Assembly (NCBI GenBank): GCA_002633005.1
Contig: NMRA01000079.1
Location: 62,216 to 126,215 of the forward strand
Source of the DNA: Phoronis australis
Taxonomy: Eukaryota > Phoronida > Phoronidae
Direction of reading: 5' to 3'
Length of the DNA: 64,000 nt
The notes under the pieces are model-generated. The model was not told where the DNA came from and did no database searches. It saw only the letters and a program-made list of their open reading frames with translations. Shown piece by piece: positions 32,392 to 41,700 of this stretch. Both the position numbers and the translations under genes were made by a program. Each line of letters opens with the position of its first letter. Within the stretch, counting starts at the first letter, position 1.

Positions 32392-34105
32392 CTGGAAATG
32401 GTAAGCGTGCCTTGAATATCTTTACCAACAATGTCTTAACGACGTCATTTAAATATTTTTTTTGTTTCCATCTCTTCAAAACATGAGTTAGGCTCATAAA
32501 GCGCAAGATATCACTTAAGTAGGACATATTCAAATTAAATTACTGGGTTAGGTACTCGTCAGATTTTCTTCAGCTACAATGAGGATTGCTAATCAAAAGG
32601 TCCATTTAGAGACTAGCCAGCCACTTGGCTGCAGCATCAGTGACTAAACGGATATGCACCGAGGCTAGGTCGAGAGCTGAACCCTGGGTCGGTACTGCGA
32701 ACATTGCTGGTGAGAAGAAAGATTCCTACACCCCATTATCCATCGTGCTTAATTGCACTTGCACCGGCGGCATCAGAATGCCAAGACCGATTATGGTTTG
32801 TTACGCTGTACTCAGCTTATCTGGACAGGCATATACATGTATGTTTTACCAAGGTGGATATATTAAAAGCAGTCTCCGAGACTTCCCCTATTAGTCGCTC
32901 TCCAAATGTCCCAATAAAAAGGTAGAAGATGTTGAAAACGACCCCGATGTCAAAATAAAACATTGTAGGCCTAATGTTTTATTTAAAGCATCTGGCCGGT
33001 TGTGTAATTAGTTCACTTTACGACAGACCAGTCAGGCATATACACGAACTAGCGTTTGTTTAGTTCGTTGTATGTTCGATCGCCTTTGTGCGCGAATCAT
33101 GTCTCTTCTCTTTAAAGTCTTAAGTGCCTTTTTTATATGTTTGACCACCAGACTTTCAGTTGAAGCGACATGTGTACCAGTGGCACGGCATGCAACGTGA
33201 TTGGTTAAGTTTCTGTTAATCTGAGTTGAGGCCTGGGTCCCTTTTCATGAAACTGGCTTAAGACTTATGGGTTAGAACCAAAATTCGGGCTTAGTTAAGA
33301 CCTAAGGCGAAATTTTGGTCTTTGTTCTTAAATTAGACAGAAATTAAACCGGATTTTGATATAGGAGAGCATACACTAGAATATTTCACTTTCGCCACCT
33401 GTTGCGAATTCATAAAACTAAGCGAGGCAGTGTGGTGGAGAGGACTCTGGCATGTCATTTCGTATGTGCCGGTAAGTTGTCTATACGGTCTTTGTCGGTT
33501 CTTGAATCGAAAGCAGACGATCATCACTTTGACATTGTTTCAGGACATTAGAGTGTGAAAAATATAAACGGATACAGTAATAATACTCCTAGGTGTTGCT
33601 CGTCCTATGTGCTTAAGATTGGACATTTGGTCGGACCAAATGTCCAATCTTAAGCACATAGGACACTAACTTCGCGCTTTAGCTTAGACCGATTTCGGGC
33701 TAAAGAAATTTTATGAATCGAAGACAGTCTCATTTAAGACAGAAAAGGATTCAAAAACGGCCCCTGGTCTTAAACTTGCATCAATAGAGTTACATTTGCT
33801 GCCCGGAAAGAGGCACGTGTTACCTTGAGTATGGGTTCGGGTTTTGCGCCAACAGGAACATCTGTGAAATTGTCGACATCGTCGTCTGTTGTACCTTGAA
33901 CAACATCAACCAAATCGACATGAGTTTCAGGGTCTGCAGCAGTGAGTGTCGGAGGCGCTGTAGGGCCGACACTTGAGTTGAGGATAGAATTAGTCCCACT
34001 GTCTCCAGATATTTTTCCATCATTGGAATTGGATAAATTTGCGTGTTTTAGGACCTGGACCTCAGCTACAGTGTCTGGCGAGTCTACTTTCATGTCACGT
34101 TCCAT
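32104..34105 (-). CDS. CD225/dispanin-type two-helix membrane protein, two exons
   Basis: Two exons (33824-34105 and 32104-32391) join in phase 0 to a 189-residue protein. The first ~95 residues are acidic, rich in Ser/Thr/Asp, with no hydrophobic segment, and form a cytosolic-looking tail. The second half reads PSNYRMLAIVATCTNLLMG (helix 1), a loop with SFQSDKEWASGHPDTARQ, then a hydrophobic helix 2 (ISLALSVLAICVSLVVVAVV). This order, with S-x-x-x-W-x-x-G and A-R preceding helix 2, is the CD225 (interferon-induced transmembrane/dispanin) pattern. Family members sit in plasma and endosomal membranes and affect membrane fusion or vesicle traffic; the role here is unknown. The double-Cys sites of vertebrate IFITMs are not conserved. 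The 1.4-kb intron holds a repeat and a perfect palindrome. Confidence 0.75.
33230..33780. repeat. Interspersed repeat S, copy 1 (intron of dispanin-like gene)
   Basis: TTTCATGAAACTGGCTTAAGACTTA at one end, CATAAAACTAAGCGAGGCAGTGT, CTTGAATCGAAAGCAGACG and TTGACATTGTTTCAGGACATT occur in the same order in 55710-56400. No coding frame; the ends carry TTCATGAAAC-type sequence in both orientations. Confidence 0.6.
33602..33664. repeat. Perfect 63-bp palindrome (31-bp arms, 1-bp centre)
   Basis: The left arm from GTCCTATGTGCTTAAGATTG to GGTC at 33632 is the exact reverse complement of 33634-33664, with a single G between. It lies within repeat S. The second copy of that repeat has CAATCTTAAGC (56275) only once and no palindrome. 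Confidence 0.95.
33824..34105 (-). CDS. Dispanin-like gene exon 1 (acidic N-terminal tail)
   Basis: ATG at 34105 (MERDMKVDSPDTVAEVQ...) and 94 codons to donor CTCAAG|GTAACA. The frame ends KPEPILK in phase 0 and joins LSPGLQQ of exon 2. Composition is acidic with a Pro/Ala patch (VGPTAPPTLTAA). Such variable N-terminal tails are usual in dispanins. Confidence 0.65.
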
Positions 34106-34730
34106 ATCTACAAAGCTCCTTCGGACAGACTGTGGATTTGTAGCCTACCTTAAGTGATACACTCAGTACAGTTTTTCGCTTCACTTAGGTATCAGCTATA
34201 CAATAGGCCAGCAGAAATATCTACGGAAGACAAACGACAGGGAGCTGCGCGGGTTAAATTCTACTCCTAACCCAGTGGTTGCTCGCGACAGTAAGAAGAC
34301 AAAAATACGTAATCACATGGCACAAGACCACCACCCGCGTAAAACCACTTCTCACGTCGTTTCAGTACCTGAGTGCAGAAGAAAACGTGGGCATCTACGG
34401 AAGAGAAAGTTACAGATTCCGTCTATCTTTGCTATGACGAAAGTTCAATATTTTTGTGGTGACGAGTCAATATTTCTGTAGACCTAAGTGACTGTCACGT
34501 TGTGTGCAAATTTAATACACGAGCTGGTGTGTCTAAGACACAAATATAGACAACAATGGATTCTATGCAAAACAACTGACTGTGCTTAATCCTCGCGACA
34601 CTGCCAGGACTGGACAACAATAACTGATCTCAGACATTGAATCCATTTTACAACACTGCAATCAATCGATTGTGCCCGCTACTTCAAATAGCGGCTGTCC
34701 CCTGGCGCCGGCTGCAGCAGCGTGTCACAT

Positions 34731-36625
34731 AGCCAGCCAGCTAGCTGTATGAACACTGTCGTTAAAATACAGCTAGGTACCAGTCACAGGCGCTCGAATT
34801 TCCCGATGACTCATAACCATATATAAGAAACATAAAAGTTGGACACTAAAACTTTGTCAAGCCGAGGCTCCCAACTTCAACTGTCCAAAATCCAAATAAA
34901 ATCTGCGTGCACCTCCCTCAGTCTGGTATTGCATAAACCTTCGAAGCCTTATCTTTCCTAGATCCTATTAACTGTCCTCGTGAGTGGTAAATTGGCGATG
35001 GAATTTCCAAAACAATCTCAAAACTCGGAATTCAAGGACCTAAAATATTAAACATGGCGGATTTCAGTTGTGCTTCAACTTGTACGCCTGTCGTAGGTGA
35101 AACTTCGAGTTGAGCAAGCAACCTATATTTCAAATTCAATAATTCTAATCCAAAACTCGAACTAATTGAGAATGTTAAAGTTAGTATTTTAATGATTATT
35201 TGTAACTTTATTCCACTGACGGCTCATTTTAGCCCTTAACTTAGAATTTTATTGCATAAACTGGCGTATCTTGTTTCTCATCTTGACATTACGCACTTTT
35301 TTGATTGAAGCACAACACACACTCGGCCAGGAAACGCAGTCCGTGCAAGTATTACAATGCGCGTGGCCGACGAGTTAACTCAATGGTTTTGGTCAAAACT
35401 AAAACCTTCATAAGAAATCACAGTACACAAAAAACTTCGCATATCATTACAGTATCAGGATAATTTATGTTTGACACAAATATCTCTGATTAGTTACATT
35501 TATTAGGCAATGATATATTTTTAAAGTGCTCTCTGCTTCTCAAGACCAAGTAGTCGAGGGATTGACGGCGCGCGAAAATAGACTTTCGGATTTAGCTCTG
35601 GAGCGTCCGCCAAAAACCCGGATGTTCGAAGACCGTCTGCCATGATATCACGGAATAAGGTCCTTGAATTTGTGATTTTGGCATTTTTTGGCGTTTTTGT
35701 CGTCAAATCACCACTTGAAAGCAATTTGAAGAGATCAAATAAAAGAAGGTATTCAAAGATTTGTTCTATGCAACAAGTTCCGTTCACATTTGAGTAGGAA
35801 ATTCAGAGCAAACAGATTGTGTGTGTCCAACCTTTATGTTTTCTTAGTTAGTGTCGTCAGTCGTGATTGAGGAACAGATAAACTCAAGCGCCTGTGGCAC
35901 CAGTGTGTGTTGAGCTCCGACAGACCTCGCATACAGCCCAGGTATTTTTGCTCTTTACCTCCCCGTGAAACTTGTATCAACGTGTAGAGCTAAGGACGGA
36001 CGTGGTCCATGCAAAATGTGGAAGTCAACCGACACTCACTCCTGACCCATCAGAGCCGTTTCAGTGAAAAACAATCTAATAAACGTCATTTTTGCGTAAT
36101 TCTCCACCTTTTTTAACTTAAGTTAAGTATGGTCGTCGTTTTGAAAACAGTACGCTCCGTGACACGCGCATGCGCCATTTCTTAAATTTTTGAGACATCT
36201 CTCAGGAGATGATGACAAGCTTCGTAAATTTGTTCTGAAATTCGGTTTCCTGGTATCAATATTCCTAAAACTTATAATGAAGTGAATTAAAATGCGATAA
36301 TTTGTTGTGACATGTACGCAACCTCGAGGTGACGGTTACAGAACAACAACTTATTGAAGAATAGGCGAAGAAACTAGTCAATACGTGACTCGCTATTTCA
36401 TGGTGCCGAAAGCCGACGCAAAAGGTCATAGGCCTACTACAATTTTAGCAGCAGAGTAAAGGTAGGACGCCATTTTCCCAATACCGGTAAGAAAAATTTA
36501 GTGTACTCCAGGAAGAGTGTAATTTTTAATGACGTTAACTTTGTGTCAAGACTTTATCCGGTCATTTTTTACCCACATCGGCGCAATTAAAGCTGTATAT
36601 TTAATATACAACTTTGCGCCAAGGC
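34731..36625 (+). repeat. Interspersed repeat R, copy 2, split by element B
   Basis: 34731-34784 and 35897-36625 together follow 14092-14830. Shared stretches include GTGAAAAACAATCTAAT, GACATCTCTC-GGAGATGATGA and ACTTTGCGCCAAGGCT. Element B occupies 34785-35896. Confidence 0.7.
34785..35896 (-). mobile_element. 1.1-kb long-TIR MITE, copy B (inverted, nested)
   Basis: Bounded by CACAGGCGCTCGAATTTCCC and CTCAAGCGCCTGTG and flanked by GTACCAGT (34777-34784) and GCACCAGT (35897-35904), one mismatch. Its left outer TIR is more diverged than in A and C. The interior is the reverse complement of copies A and C. It is inserted in repeat R copy 2. Confidence 0.9.
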
Positions 36626-37310
36626 TACATGCCACGATGCAACCTCTGGAGAATTCTTGTTTTATAAGATCCGTCTAGGTAAAAGCTTTACAACTTAATC
36701 ATTGCACGTTGTAATGGATTTTCCCTGAATGCTCATGGTAAACAACCAAATCCTTGTTTTCATAGTTTCCCTTCAGCCAGCACTGAATAAGCTACGACCG
36801 ACGATGACTCACACGGCCACCCAGCGAACCTGGTGACCGGCCTCATACCGTTCCATGTTTTTTCTGAATACATTTACCGTCACAAACAACTAAGTGTATC
36901 AAAATACATGTATGTGTGGGATCAGTGGATCAAATTACGCACCTATTTCAATGTTACATGTATATTTATCAGCAGTCTACAGTGTCTGCACGAACTTGTC
37001 ATCTAGTACCCAAACAGCCACTTGGCGAAGTTGGCCGGGTACGGCCGAAGTGATCACGTAAAGTGATTTGATTCAGAACCAAATTTGAAATTATAACCAA
37101 CTTTATTATTAGTATTGAGTAGTATCAATAATACTACAACAATTTTATTGATATTGTTGTTCATCTATATCCTATGCGTAGCGGATATGCTGGGGCTAGA
37201 CCTTTTCCTGAGGGGGGTTCGATCGAGTCCCCGAACCGTACCTGGCTACGGGCCAGTTAAACTGACTTTCCCATCTAATTCTCTGATATAAATAATGCTC
37301 TCTAACCCTA
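36626..37310. other. No recognised gene
   Basis: Contains GGGGTTCGATCGAGTCCCCG near 37206, which faintly recalls a tRNA B box and could be part of a decayed SINE. Nothing firmer. Confidence 0.35.
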
Positions 37311-37324
37311 GACAACCCTAAAAA

Positions 37325-37735
37325 AATTGCTGAAAATTTTGGAAACTCCTTTCAAAGTTTGTTAAACAGGAAAGCGTGACCGACGCTTTTTTTGCGATTA
37401 CCGTGGAAAAGAACATCCACCATGAACCATAATGTCCAAACTGCGACATGGGGTGTACGAATTTAATTGATTCTTTCCTTAAAAATGATATTAAACTGTG
37501 TTTTCTTATTTCAACCAATCCTCGTTTTGTCACTTGCTCATGCATCTTTGGCGTCCATATTGAATGATAAAAGCAGGAGTCAACTGAGAATTCATATCCA
37601 CCATCCACTAATTGGACATTATGGTGCTTGGTGGGTAATCTTTTCCCATAGATGCGTGTAACTCGCTAACAGCGTAGGTCACGCTTGCCCTTTTAGCAGA
37701 CTTTGAAAGGAGTTTGCTAATTTTCCTGAATATTG
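37325..37735. mobile_element. Foldback repeat with ~125-bp imperfect arms
   Basis: The left arm (37325-37450: GAAACTCCTTTCAAAGT, AAGCGTGACC, CACCATGAACCATAATGTCC) is mirrored by the right arm (37610-37735: GGACATTATGGTGCTTGGTG, GGTCACGCTT, ACTTTGAAAGGAGTTTGC). The centre is about 160 bp and non-coding. Confidence 0.7.
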
Positions 37736-38215
37736 TTTAAAGTTGTCAAACCGTTACAGAGCATTATTTTGTTTCAGAGTTCTGGATATGAAAATCGTTT
37801 TTACTATCTGCTATTAGGCCAAAACCGGATTCGGTGTACTTACCTTGGAAGACTGAAGCAAGTTATGCATTAGAAGGTGATACGTGGCATAGGAAGCGGC
37901 GAGCTGAGAAGACGAAAGTGACCCCCCCCCCTTCCATAAATCAATTAAATGGGTACCGGGTATACAACTGTTGGCGTGTCCAAAAGGGTGTCGACGAAGG
38001 TGGGCAGCTTAGCATAGGTAAATTGGCTCTCGACTGGGGGAGGGGTTAAACTACCTTGGGGCTTAACTGGATGATGACTGAAGCAATAGAAGTTAAAGGC
38101 GAAGGCAACCTTTTTCCATGTCATTTTGAGCTTAAATAAGGTTGGTTTGTTATCCTAGACATATTTTACACTTAATTACAGCTTTTCGTAATTTTATTAA
38201 TTACTCGTCCGCTAC

Positions 38216-38255
38216 TCCGGAAGTGACGTTTTAGGAGGCAAGCATTTCGCGCCAA
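38216..38255 (+). promoter_or_regulatory. Promoter-proximal ETS/CRE/E2F-like sites of the THAP gene
   Basis: CCGGAAGTGACGT (38217-38229) combines an ETS core with a half CRE. TTTCGCGCCAA (38245-38255) is an E2F-type site. They lie about 110-145 bp upstream of the THAP ATG with no TATA box, as in housekeeping promoters. Assignment is by motif and position only. Confidence 0.5.
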
Positions 38256-38361
38256 TTTCTTTTCATATAGTCTGACTGTGAGAGCTGCCGAGTCAGTCAT
38301 TGTTCTACCTCGGTTGTGTTAAGTTCCGTCGTCGTTTGCTTTCATTTACTAGTCAGTCAAC

Positions 38362-38454
38362 ATGCCACACTGTTGCTGCGTACCAGGATGTACTAATTAT
38401 CGGCTCACGCGCGCTTTGGGAGTACCTTTGCATCGCTTTCCGATGGATGACACA
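38362..38454 (+). CDS. THAP zinc-finger gene, 5' part cut by assembly gap
   Basis: The ATG opens MPHCCCVPGCTNY, followed by LGVPLHRFPMDDT before the N run. This is the start of a THAP domain: C-x2-4-C of the C2CH zinc site, then the H/F-P motif. THAP proteins are sequence-specific DNA-binding regulators, and the same fold is the DNA-binding domain of P-element transposases. The rest, including the second Cys-His pair and the AVPTIF box, is lost in 38455-39425. Plus-strand sequence just after the gap (to a possible donor AAG|GTAAAA at about 39511) could be more of the gene, but no frame is convincing. Confidence 0.75.
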
Positions 38455-39425
38455 NNNNNNNNNNNNNNNNNNNNNNNNNNNNNNNNNNNNNNNNNNNNNN
38501 NNNNNNNNNNNNNNNNNNNNNNNNNNNNNNNNNNNNNNNNNNNNNNNNNNNNNNNNNNNNNNNNNNNNNNNNNNNNNNNNNNNNNNNNNNNNNNNNNNNN
38601 NNNNNNNNNNNNNNNNNNNNNNNNNNNNNNNNNNNNNNNNNNNNNNNNNNNNNNNNNNNNNNNNNNNNNNNNNNNNNNNNNNNNNNNNNNNNNNNNNNNN
38701 NNNNNNNNNNNNNNNNNNNNNNNNNNNNNNNNNNNNNNNNNNNNNNNNNNNNNNNNNNNNNNNNNNNNNNNNNNNNNNNNNNNNNNNNNNNNNNNNNNNN
38801 NNNNNNNNNNNNNNNNNNNNNNNNNNNNNNNNNNNNNNNNNNNNNNNNNNNNNNNNNNNNNNNNNNNNNNNNNNNNNNNNNNNNNNNNNNNNNNNNNNNN
38901 NNNNNNNNNNNNNNNNNNNNNNNNNNNNNNNNNNNNNNNNNNNNNNNNNNNNNNNNNNNNNNNNNNNNNNNNNNNNNNNNNNNNNNNNNNNNNNNNNNNN
39001 NNNNNNNNNNNNNNNNNNNNNNNNNNNNNNNNNNNNNNNNNNNNNNNNNNNNNNNNNNNNNNNNNNNNNNNNNNNNNNNNNNNNNNNNNNNNNNNNNNNN
39101 NNNNNNNNNNNNNNNNNNNNNNNNNNNNNNNNNNNNNNNNNNNNNNNNNNNNNNNNNNNNNNNNNNNNNNNNNNNNNNNNNNNNNNNNNNNNNNNNNNNN
39201 NNNNNNNNNNNNNNNNNNNNNNNNNNNNNNNNNNNNNNNNNNNNNNNNNNNNNNNNNNNNNNNNNNNNNNNNNNNNNNNNNNNNNNNNNNNNNNNNNNNN
39301 NNNNNNNNNNNNNNNNNNNNNNNNNNNNNNNNNNNNNNNNNNNNNNNNNNNNNNNNNNNNNNNNNNNNNNNNNNNNNNNNNNNNNNNNNNNNNNNNNNNN
39401 NNNNNNNNNNNNNNNNNNNNNNNNN
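38455..39425. other. Assembly gap (971 N)
   Basis: All bases are N. Any long frame drawn through it is an artefact. Confidence 1.
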
Positions 39426-39639
39426 TTAAACTGATGTCGACTGGTGAGAGTGGGGTCTGGCAATCGCTTCGCCCCACGCGCTAAAGCAGACTTTCCTACG
39501 CCACGCTCAAGGTAAAAAAACAAAAGCATAGACATTTGAATAGAGAAAATTTATTATGCCTTTTCTCACTTTGAGTGAGGTGGTTAACTCTAATTAGTTA
39601 TTCAAGTAATTAAACATCCAAGCAACACATCGAGTAGAA

Positions 39640-40215
39640 GCGAAGTGTTGTAGATATGTTATTAAAATATATCTTTCAACAATCTTCAGGTAGTCCACAA
39701 TCATTCTCAAGTCTGTTCTGAAGGCCACCTATTCGCCATATCACGTGGTCTAATGAACACAAGTCCGGAAAGATTTCTGCCCTCTACCGGGACTCGAACC
39801 CAAAGACCTTTTGCTGTCGTTAATCAACTTAGAAAGTATCCTTCACACACAGAAATATTGTCTTACTGTATAAGAAAGAATTGTTAGTCTTGATGCACGC
39901 GTTTTATTGGTTGTATCACGTTACCCAACCTTGAAAATGTGTCTGCTCCCACCGGGATTTCAATGCGAGACGTTCTGCTAACCGTGCAGACGTTCTAGTC
40001 CTCTGAGCTATCGGAACTACGGGTGGTTTATGAAAACCAAACAGCATCTTACTCAAGCGTTAAAATGCAAATTATGTACTTATATGTTGTTTTGAATAAA
40101 CGCTTCTCATACCGTATAAGCAAGAATATTTAACTGTGAAACACGTCATAGAGTGCCTGCACTGTTAGAAGAACTTCCCGATTTCGAACCTTGGTCGGGC
40201 GGAGATCTCAGAGAT
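39640..40215 (-). repeat. Cluster of three diverged tRNA-like repeat units
   Basis: On the minus strand three B-box-like stretches occur about 170-215 bp apart: GGGTTCGAGTCCCGGTAGAG (near 39790), TTGAAATCCCGGTGGGAGC (near 39955) and AAGGTTCGAAATCGG (near 40178). The intervening sequence repeats (CTTACTGTATAAGAAAGAAT near 39862, CATACCGTATAAGCAAGAAT near 40109). It looks like SINE copies inserted in series. Confidence 0.5.
39945..40017 (-). repeat. tRNA-derived sequence (SINE head or tRNA pseudogene)
   Basis: 73 nt on the minus strand: an A-box-like ATAGCTCAGAGGACTAGA, a perfect anticodon stem TCTGC/GCAGA around a 7-nt loop, then a B-box-like TTGAAATCCCG. The base before the anticodon is C instead of the universal T, and acceptor pairing is poor, so a working tRNA is unlikely. 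Confidence 0.5.
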
Positions 40216-40669
40216 ATGATGATGGTGTGTCTGTCGCACCCAGTGGCCTGAGTTTTCACGGACAGAAATAAACCAGCTTACTCTGGTCGTAATCATTTTC
40301 AATTCAGACGAATTTTTCAAGTCACCACGTGACCAAAAGGATAATCGTATTTCCTTGGCATGGCTAGAGAAACCATGAGCAAGTTTATGCATTTGAAAAA
40401 AGACCAGAGGGTTCATTATTGGTAAATTCCTCATTGCTTAATTACAAATACGTGCAAGTCGGTCACCTAGCTCGGGAGTACACTGACAACAAAGGAACAA
40501 CGATTCCTCTTACATCGAGATGCCATGTTGCAAATATAAAAACATCGATCACAGTTCCACGAACATAAACGCGCGCGATTAGTACATTTACCACTGAAAG
40601 TATTTCATACGGAAAGAAATGACTCTGTTGATGTCGAGACACAAATATTTTCACATTGTTTTGGAATTA

Positions 40670-41700
40670 TCAAAACGGATTGATAAAATTCGCCGTGTAT
40701 GTAGTGTAAGTCCCAAAGGGTGAAACGGCACTTATGGACGCGGTGTAATTCATGCGGTGACGGTATGTCCAAGAAGGAATCACGTGGTTGGTGTTTAAAG
40801 TGGGCAGTCTGTTATTCACGTTTACAGTACCAGCGCTTAGACCAATCGAAAGTTCGTATCGTAGAGAGCCCGGACCGGTATAGTTGAACACACCATACCA
40901 ATCAAGATGAATATGACTCGTGATGTTGTTTCGATACAGAGTCGGCATTTCCCTGCTTAATTCTGGAGCTCCAACGTAAAACGTCACCTTTGTGGTAACC
41001 GGATCACTTTTCTGTCCCCCCTTGTTGAGAGCCCTTACCGAAAGGTTGAAAGACTTCAAAAAGTATTCTTTTGTGCAGACGGTAACGAGCACGGGAGCAA
41101 CTGTTGTTCCGCTCGTTTGCTGCATGTTAGTACTTGAGATGGTACTAGCGGGAGTGGTGACTTTACCTATGGCAGCCGTTTCTGAAGTCGTGTTGGTCGA
41201 ATTACCGGAAGATGGCGGTGCCGTAGTTGTTTCATCTGCAGCTGTTAAGTGTTTCTGATAACAAGAGATATTGAACAGGTCGCTATCTTTCATTGGCAGA
41301 TTGTCGAGGATAAAATGTATGTGTCGTGCCACGCTGATATAGTCAATGACGACAGATTCATCGGATACTTTCAGTTCGTATGACTGAATACCAGCGATGT
41401 CCTTAATTCCAGATATGCTTAAATCTAAGATTCCTGTGTTCGACTGATGACCGGACAAGGCGCTAAAATACGTAGATGAAAACGGATGAATAGTCAATTT
41501 ACCCGAACTTGTGTCGGGTTTTTGAAGGACGATTAGAAGTGGGTCACCGACAACAGTGCTTTCCAAACGCGCCTGGCTGATACACCTGAGTGAAGGATAG
41601 ATCTTGGCTCCGTGGCTCACCGTCAGGCCGGACGTAGCGGCAGTGGATGGTGTGTTGGTCATTGTCCAGGCTAAGACGTCAGTGGCGCCATGTAACAAAC
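40670..41700 (-). CDS. Giant gene exon 16 of window (terminal, mucin-like linker)
   Basis: Acceptor AATTCCAG, 1,031 bp, phase 1 in, ending at TGA after YTANFINPF. The true start of the exon is GLLHGATDVLAW rather than the internal Met. Near 41110-41250 it encodes a Thr/Ser/Pro-rich stretch (TTTAPPSSGNSTNTTSE and TTPASTISSTN) likely to be O-glycosylated. It is followed by a final module with IHLDWYGVFNYTGPGSLRYE. No membrane anchor precedes the stop; an alternative downstream exon with an anchor cannot be excluded. Confidence 0.85.

Noticed and set aside
38300-39535. Long frames of 350-390 codons across 38300-39535 on both strands
   Set aside because: They run through the 971-base N gap, so the length is artificial. 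Only the THAP start before the gap is real sequence evidence.
39780-39815. Functional tRNA gene near the GGGACTCGAACCC sequence
   Set aside because: Only the T-arm region is tRNA-like; no D arm or anticodon stem can be drawn, so it is a repeat remnant.
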